Shown in pieces: positions 61,433 through 64,000 of a DNA stretch of 64,000 nucleotides. The stretch comes from Trinickia mobilis (GTDB lineage Bacteria > Pseudomonadota > Gammaproteobacteria > Burkholderiales > Burkholderiaceae), in contig NZ_JAFLRF010000008.1 of NCBI RefSeq assembly GCF_017315705.1, positions 1 through 64,000 on the forward strand, in the 5' to 3' direction. The notes beneath the pieces were generated by a model, which saw only the letters and a list, made by a program, of their open reading frames with translations, had not been told where the DNA came from and did not search any database. Made by a program: the position numbers and the translations under genes. Each line of letters begins with the position of its first letter. Position 1 is the stretch's first letter.

Positions 61433-62473
61433 ATGAAAGCGATCAACCGCATCATCGAACGCGCCCGCACTTCGCCGCGGCGCATCGTGCTCAGCGAAGC
61501 CGAGGATCCACGCATCCTGCAGGCCGCACAGCGGGCAACGAGCGAAGGCATTGCCCGCATCGTACTGGTCGGCGACGCTGAGCGTATCCGGCAGGCGGCC
61601 GCCGCCGAGCACATCGAGCTGGCCGGCATGGAACTGGTGGACCCCGCCAGCTCGCCGCTCACGCCCGCCTTTGCCGAAGAACTGTTCGCATTGCGTAGCA
61701 AGAAAGGCATGACGCTCGACGCCGCTCAACAGGAGGTGCTCGAGCCGCTGTGCTTCGCCAACCTCATGACGCGCCTCGGCCATGCCGACGGCTCGGTGTC
61801 GGGCGCCGTCCACACCACCGCCGACGTGGTTCGTACCGCGATCCAGATCATCGGCATCCAGCCCTCGTTCAAGCTGGTGTCGAGTTTCTTCCTGATGATG
61901 CTGTGCGAGCCCTTCCATACGCTCAAAGGCGGCCTGATCTTTTCCGATTGCGGCCTGGTGGTCGATCCCGGCGCCGGCGAGCTGGCCGAAATCGCGATGG
62001 CCGCGGCCGACAGCGCACAAAGCCTGCTGATGGAGGACCCGCGTGTGGCGATGCTGTCGTTTTCGACGAGCGGCAGCGCCCGGCACGCGGCCGTCGACAA
62101 GGTGGTCGAGGCGACTCACCGGGTGAAGGCCGCCCGCCCCCATCTGGCGATCGACGGCGACGTGCAACTCGATGCGGCGATCGTCGCCGAGATCGCGATG
62201 CGCAAGATCGAACACTCGGAAGTCAAGGGACGGGCCAATGTACTGATATTTCCGAGTCTCGAGGCCGGCAATATCGGCTACAAGCTGGCCGAGCGCGTCG
62301 GCGGCGCAAAAGCAATCGGGCCTTTACTGCAAGGTCTGCGGAAACCGGCCAACGATCTCTCACGGGGATGCAGCGCAGACGACATCTTCTACGTGATCGC
62401 CGTAACGGCAGTCCAGGCGCTGGCCGCCGTGCAGGAGCCGGCGGGGGCGCAGGCGCCTGTCCGTGTGCCGTGA
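61433..62473 (+). CDS. pta: Phosphate acetyltransferase
   Basis: A 346-residue enzyme of the short Pta/EutD type: RIVLSEAEDPRILQAAQRAT, GHADGSVSGAVHTTADVVRT, IIGIQPSFKLVSSFFLMML, LIFSDCGLVVDPGAGELAEI, MLSFSTSGSARHAAVDKVVE, and NVLIFPSLEAGNIGYKLAER. It interconverts acetyl-CoA and acetyl phosphate. No ackA gene is adjacent within the window. Short Pta proteins in Burkholderia often accompany sulfoacetaldehyde acetyltransferase or polyhydroxybutyrate genes. The start at 61433 fits the family; a 24-residue longer reading does not. Confidence 0.87.
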   Translation: MKAINRIIERARTSPRRIVLSEAEDPRILQAAQRATSEGIARIVLVGDAERIRQAAAAEHIELAGMELVDPASSPLTPAFAEELFALRSKKGMTLDAAQQEVLEPLCFANLMTRLGHADGSVSGAVHTTADVVRTAIQIIGIQPSFKLVSSFFLMMLCEPFHTLKGGLIFSDCGLVVDPGAGELAEIAMAAADSAQSLLMEDPRVAMLSFSTSGSARHAAVDKVVEATHRVKAARPHLAIDGDVQLDAAIVAEIAMRKIEHSEVKGRANVLIFPSLEAGNIGYKLAERVGGAKAIGPLLQGLRKPANDLSRGCSADDIFYVIAVTAVQALAAVQEPAGAQAPVRVP

Positions 62474-62513
62474 TACCAGTCGCAAGCAAGCATGAAAAAG
62501 GCTTGGCCACCGC

Positions 62514-64000
62514 CTAGCGGCGCCTGCCAAGCCAGCTTGCGACCTCGGCAAGCAGCGGCATGGTGGGCGGCACCGACAGATCCACCGCGAGACAATGGCG
62601 GTAATACGGGCTGAGATCGAGTCCGACGCCAAGACCCAGCACTTCCACATCCCGCGCCGCTTCGTGACGCGCGACCACTTCCTTCAGATGATGGTCGAGA
62701 TAGTAGGCGTCGTTGGCGTGGGCGGTCGCACTGTCCATGGGACTGCCGTCGGAGACCACGATCAGGATCCGCCTTGCCTCGCCGCGAGCGGCGAGACGCG
62801 CACAGGCCCAGTCGAGCGCCTCACCGTCCACGCCTTCGCGGAACAGGTCGGCTTTGAAGAGCGCGGCAATGTCAGCGCGTGCGCGCCGCCAGCTGAGCGC
62901 CGCGTCCTTGAACACATAGTGAGCCGTTTCGTTGAGCCGGCCCGGATGGCGCGGCCGGCCGCGTGCCAGCCAGTCGAGCCGGGCGCGCCCGCCGTTCCAC
63001 GCGGCGGTCGTGAAACCCAGCACCTCGGTGGCCACCCCCGCCTGATCGAGCGCCCGCGCGAGGATGTCCACCATCATCGCCACTGGCTCGATATGCGCCC
63101 TCATCGAGCCGGAGCAATCGATCAGTACGCCCACCACGCAGTCGGCCAGCGGCTTGTGCTGCTCGAGCCGGAACAGGCGCCGTTCAGCAGGAGAACTGAC
63201 CAACTGCGCAAGGCGGCGCCCGTCGATGCGCCCATGCTCTTCGCCGAAGGCCCAGCCGTCGCGCTGCGCCACGGCCAGCGCCGCCTTCAGCGCATGGGCC
63301 AACCGGGCCACATTGATGCCCTGCGCGGCGATCAATTCGTCGAGACGCTCGCGATACTCGCCCAACTGCTCCTTGCGTACGAGCGAGCCCGGATGGATCT
63401 CGCGGTCGTAGCGTTTCGTATAGACGCGATAACCCTCGTCCGACGCTTCCAGCATCCGGCTATTGCCCGTGTCCGCGACGGCCATGGCCTCCAGTTCGTC
63501 GTCCGCGAAGTCGAGCCACAACGCGAACGCCTGGTACGCGGCTTCTTCCTCGTCAGCCTCGTTCGCATCGTCCGGCACCTGCTCCGCGCGGACGGCCCGA
63601 ATCATCTCGGCCACCATCCACGCGATCTCGAGCGCAGGGACGGCAAACGCACGCTGCTCCGTGCGACGCCGCCGCAGGGCCGCCAACGGCACGCCGAGCG
63701 CCGGTGCGAGCGCGGCGCGGGTGGCCTCGATCAGGTCCTCGGTCTCCTCCAGCGCCGGCCAGCCAGACAGGCGCGACCACGCGATCTGCGCCACCGTGTA
63801 GAGCAGGATGCCCAGATGGCTGCCAGTCATCCCGGAGCGGTGAAAGCTGCGTGACCACGCTTCGAAGCGGTGGCGCAGGTTCTGCACGACACCCGGCATG
63901 CCGGGCGGCGCAAGGGTTTCGCAGCGCAATTGCTCGAGCAGTTCGAACACCAGCCGTTCGATGCGCTCGTCCGGACACAATTGACGGTGCAGGTCCAGGT
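62514..64000 (-). CDS. cobT: Cobaltochelatase subunit CobT (von Willebrand A-domain type), N-terminus beyond the window
   Basis: About 495 residues visible. The N-terminal part (RIERLVFELLEQLRCETLAP) lies near the window edge and the frame runs off at 64000. The C-terminal half is a VWA domain with the metal-dependent adhesion site DCSGSMRAH, then TTAAWNGGRARLDWLARGRP, ILIVVSDGSPMDSATAHAND and the final YYLDHHLKEVVARHEAARDV, ending in a LGRRR tail. CobT with CobN and CobS inserts cobalt into the corrin ring in aerobic B12 synthesis. It is convergent with pta, with a 40-base gap. Confidence 0.85.
   Translation of the reverse strand, partial: LDLHRQLCPDERIERLVFELLEQLRCETLAPPGMPGVVQNLRHRFEAWSRSFHRSGMTGSHLGILLYTVAQIAWSRLSGWPALEETEDLIEATRAALAPALGVPLAALRRRRTEQRAFAVPALEIAWMVAEMIRAVRAEQVPDDANEADEEEAAYQAFALWLDFADDELEAMAVADTGNSRMLEASDEGYRVYTKRYDREIHPGSLVRKEQLGEYRERLDELIAAQGINVARLAHALKAALAVAQRDGWAFGEEHGRIDGRRLAQLVSSPAERRLFRLEQHKPLADCVVGVLIDCSGSMRAHIEPVAMMVDILARALDQAGVATEVLGFTTAAWNGGRARLDWLARGRPRHPGRLNETAHYVFKDAALSWRRARADIAALFKADLFREGVDGEALDWACARLAARGEARRILIVVSDGSPMDSATAHANDAYYLDHHLKEVVARHEAARDVEVLGLGVGLDLSPYYRHCLAVDLSVPPTMPLLAEVASWLGRRR

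Overview
The window looks like a chromosomal segment of a Burkholderia sensu lato species (Burkholderiaceae). The signs are high GC, many Burkholderia-type porin genes ending in the residues RHRF, DUF4148 and DUF3562 proteins, and six intact LysR regulators. This is judged from protein character alone, without database searches.

Left part (1-14 kb). The first 9.7 kb is a sulfur and respiration block: the start of a sulfite/nitrite reductase, a ModA-like periplasmic binding protein, a DsrE-like secreted protein, ferredoxin-NADP reductase (fpr) and a DoxD-DoxA fusion. A tight seven-gene minus-strand operon follows, encoding TsdB- and TsdA-like dihaem cytochromes c, a ba3-type cytochrome c oxidase (subunits I, II and a 46-residue IIa), SCO and CtaG. 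Together these read as a self-contained thiosulfate-to-oxygen electron chain. Next come a DUF4148 gene with a divergent LysR gene and a small catabolic operon (amidohydrolase, flavin reductase, bicupin).

Middle (14.4-24.6 kb). This is a graveyard of truncated genes around an intact UspA gene, an intact LysR gene, tRNA-Leu(CAG), a frameshifted tyrosine integrase and one intact porin. Relics include an aldolase, two NodT-type efflux protein pieces (one at 37 kb), a response regulator, an IS5-type transposase end, a duplicated promoter segment, several porin ends, MerR and LysR pieces, an ECF sigma/anti-sigma/DUF2282 set, and IS66 and IS21 pieces. A second, inverted and collapsed copy of the nearby beta-propeller genes lies at 22.0-22.5 kb.

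Island body (24.7-51 kb). LysR genes and an apparently accessory catabolic set: NHL-type beta-propeller, old-yellow-enzyme reductase, TauD-type dioxygenase, a large FAD/Fe-S oxidoreductase, FAD monooxygenase, LVIVD beta-propeller, MFS transporter, two class III CoA-transferases, YfcG-like glutathione transferase, glutathione-reductase-like enzyme, HCCA-isomerase-like protein, an FMN alpha-hydroxyacid oxidase and GlaH (glutarate hydroxylase). The glutathione enzymes, CoA-transferases and GlaH suggest breakdown of an unknown ring or branched compound through dicarboxylic acids. That pathway is inferred.

Right part (51-64 kb) is more ordinary Burkholderia chromosome: LysR with a class III transaminase and an AA_synth protein, a succinyl-CoA:acetate-type CoA-transferase, a SHOCT protein, pstS behind a candidate PHO box, a DUF3562 protein, a GMC oxidoreductase relic, IclR, pta and the 3' part of cobT. 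No CRISPR array or rRNA gene was seen.
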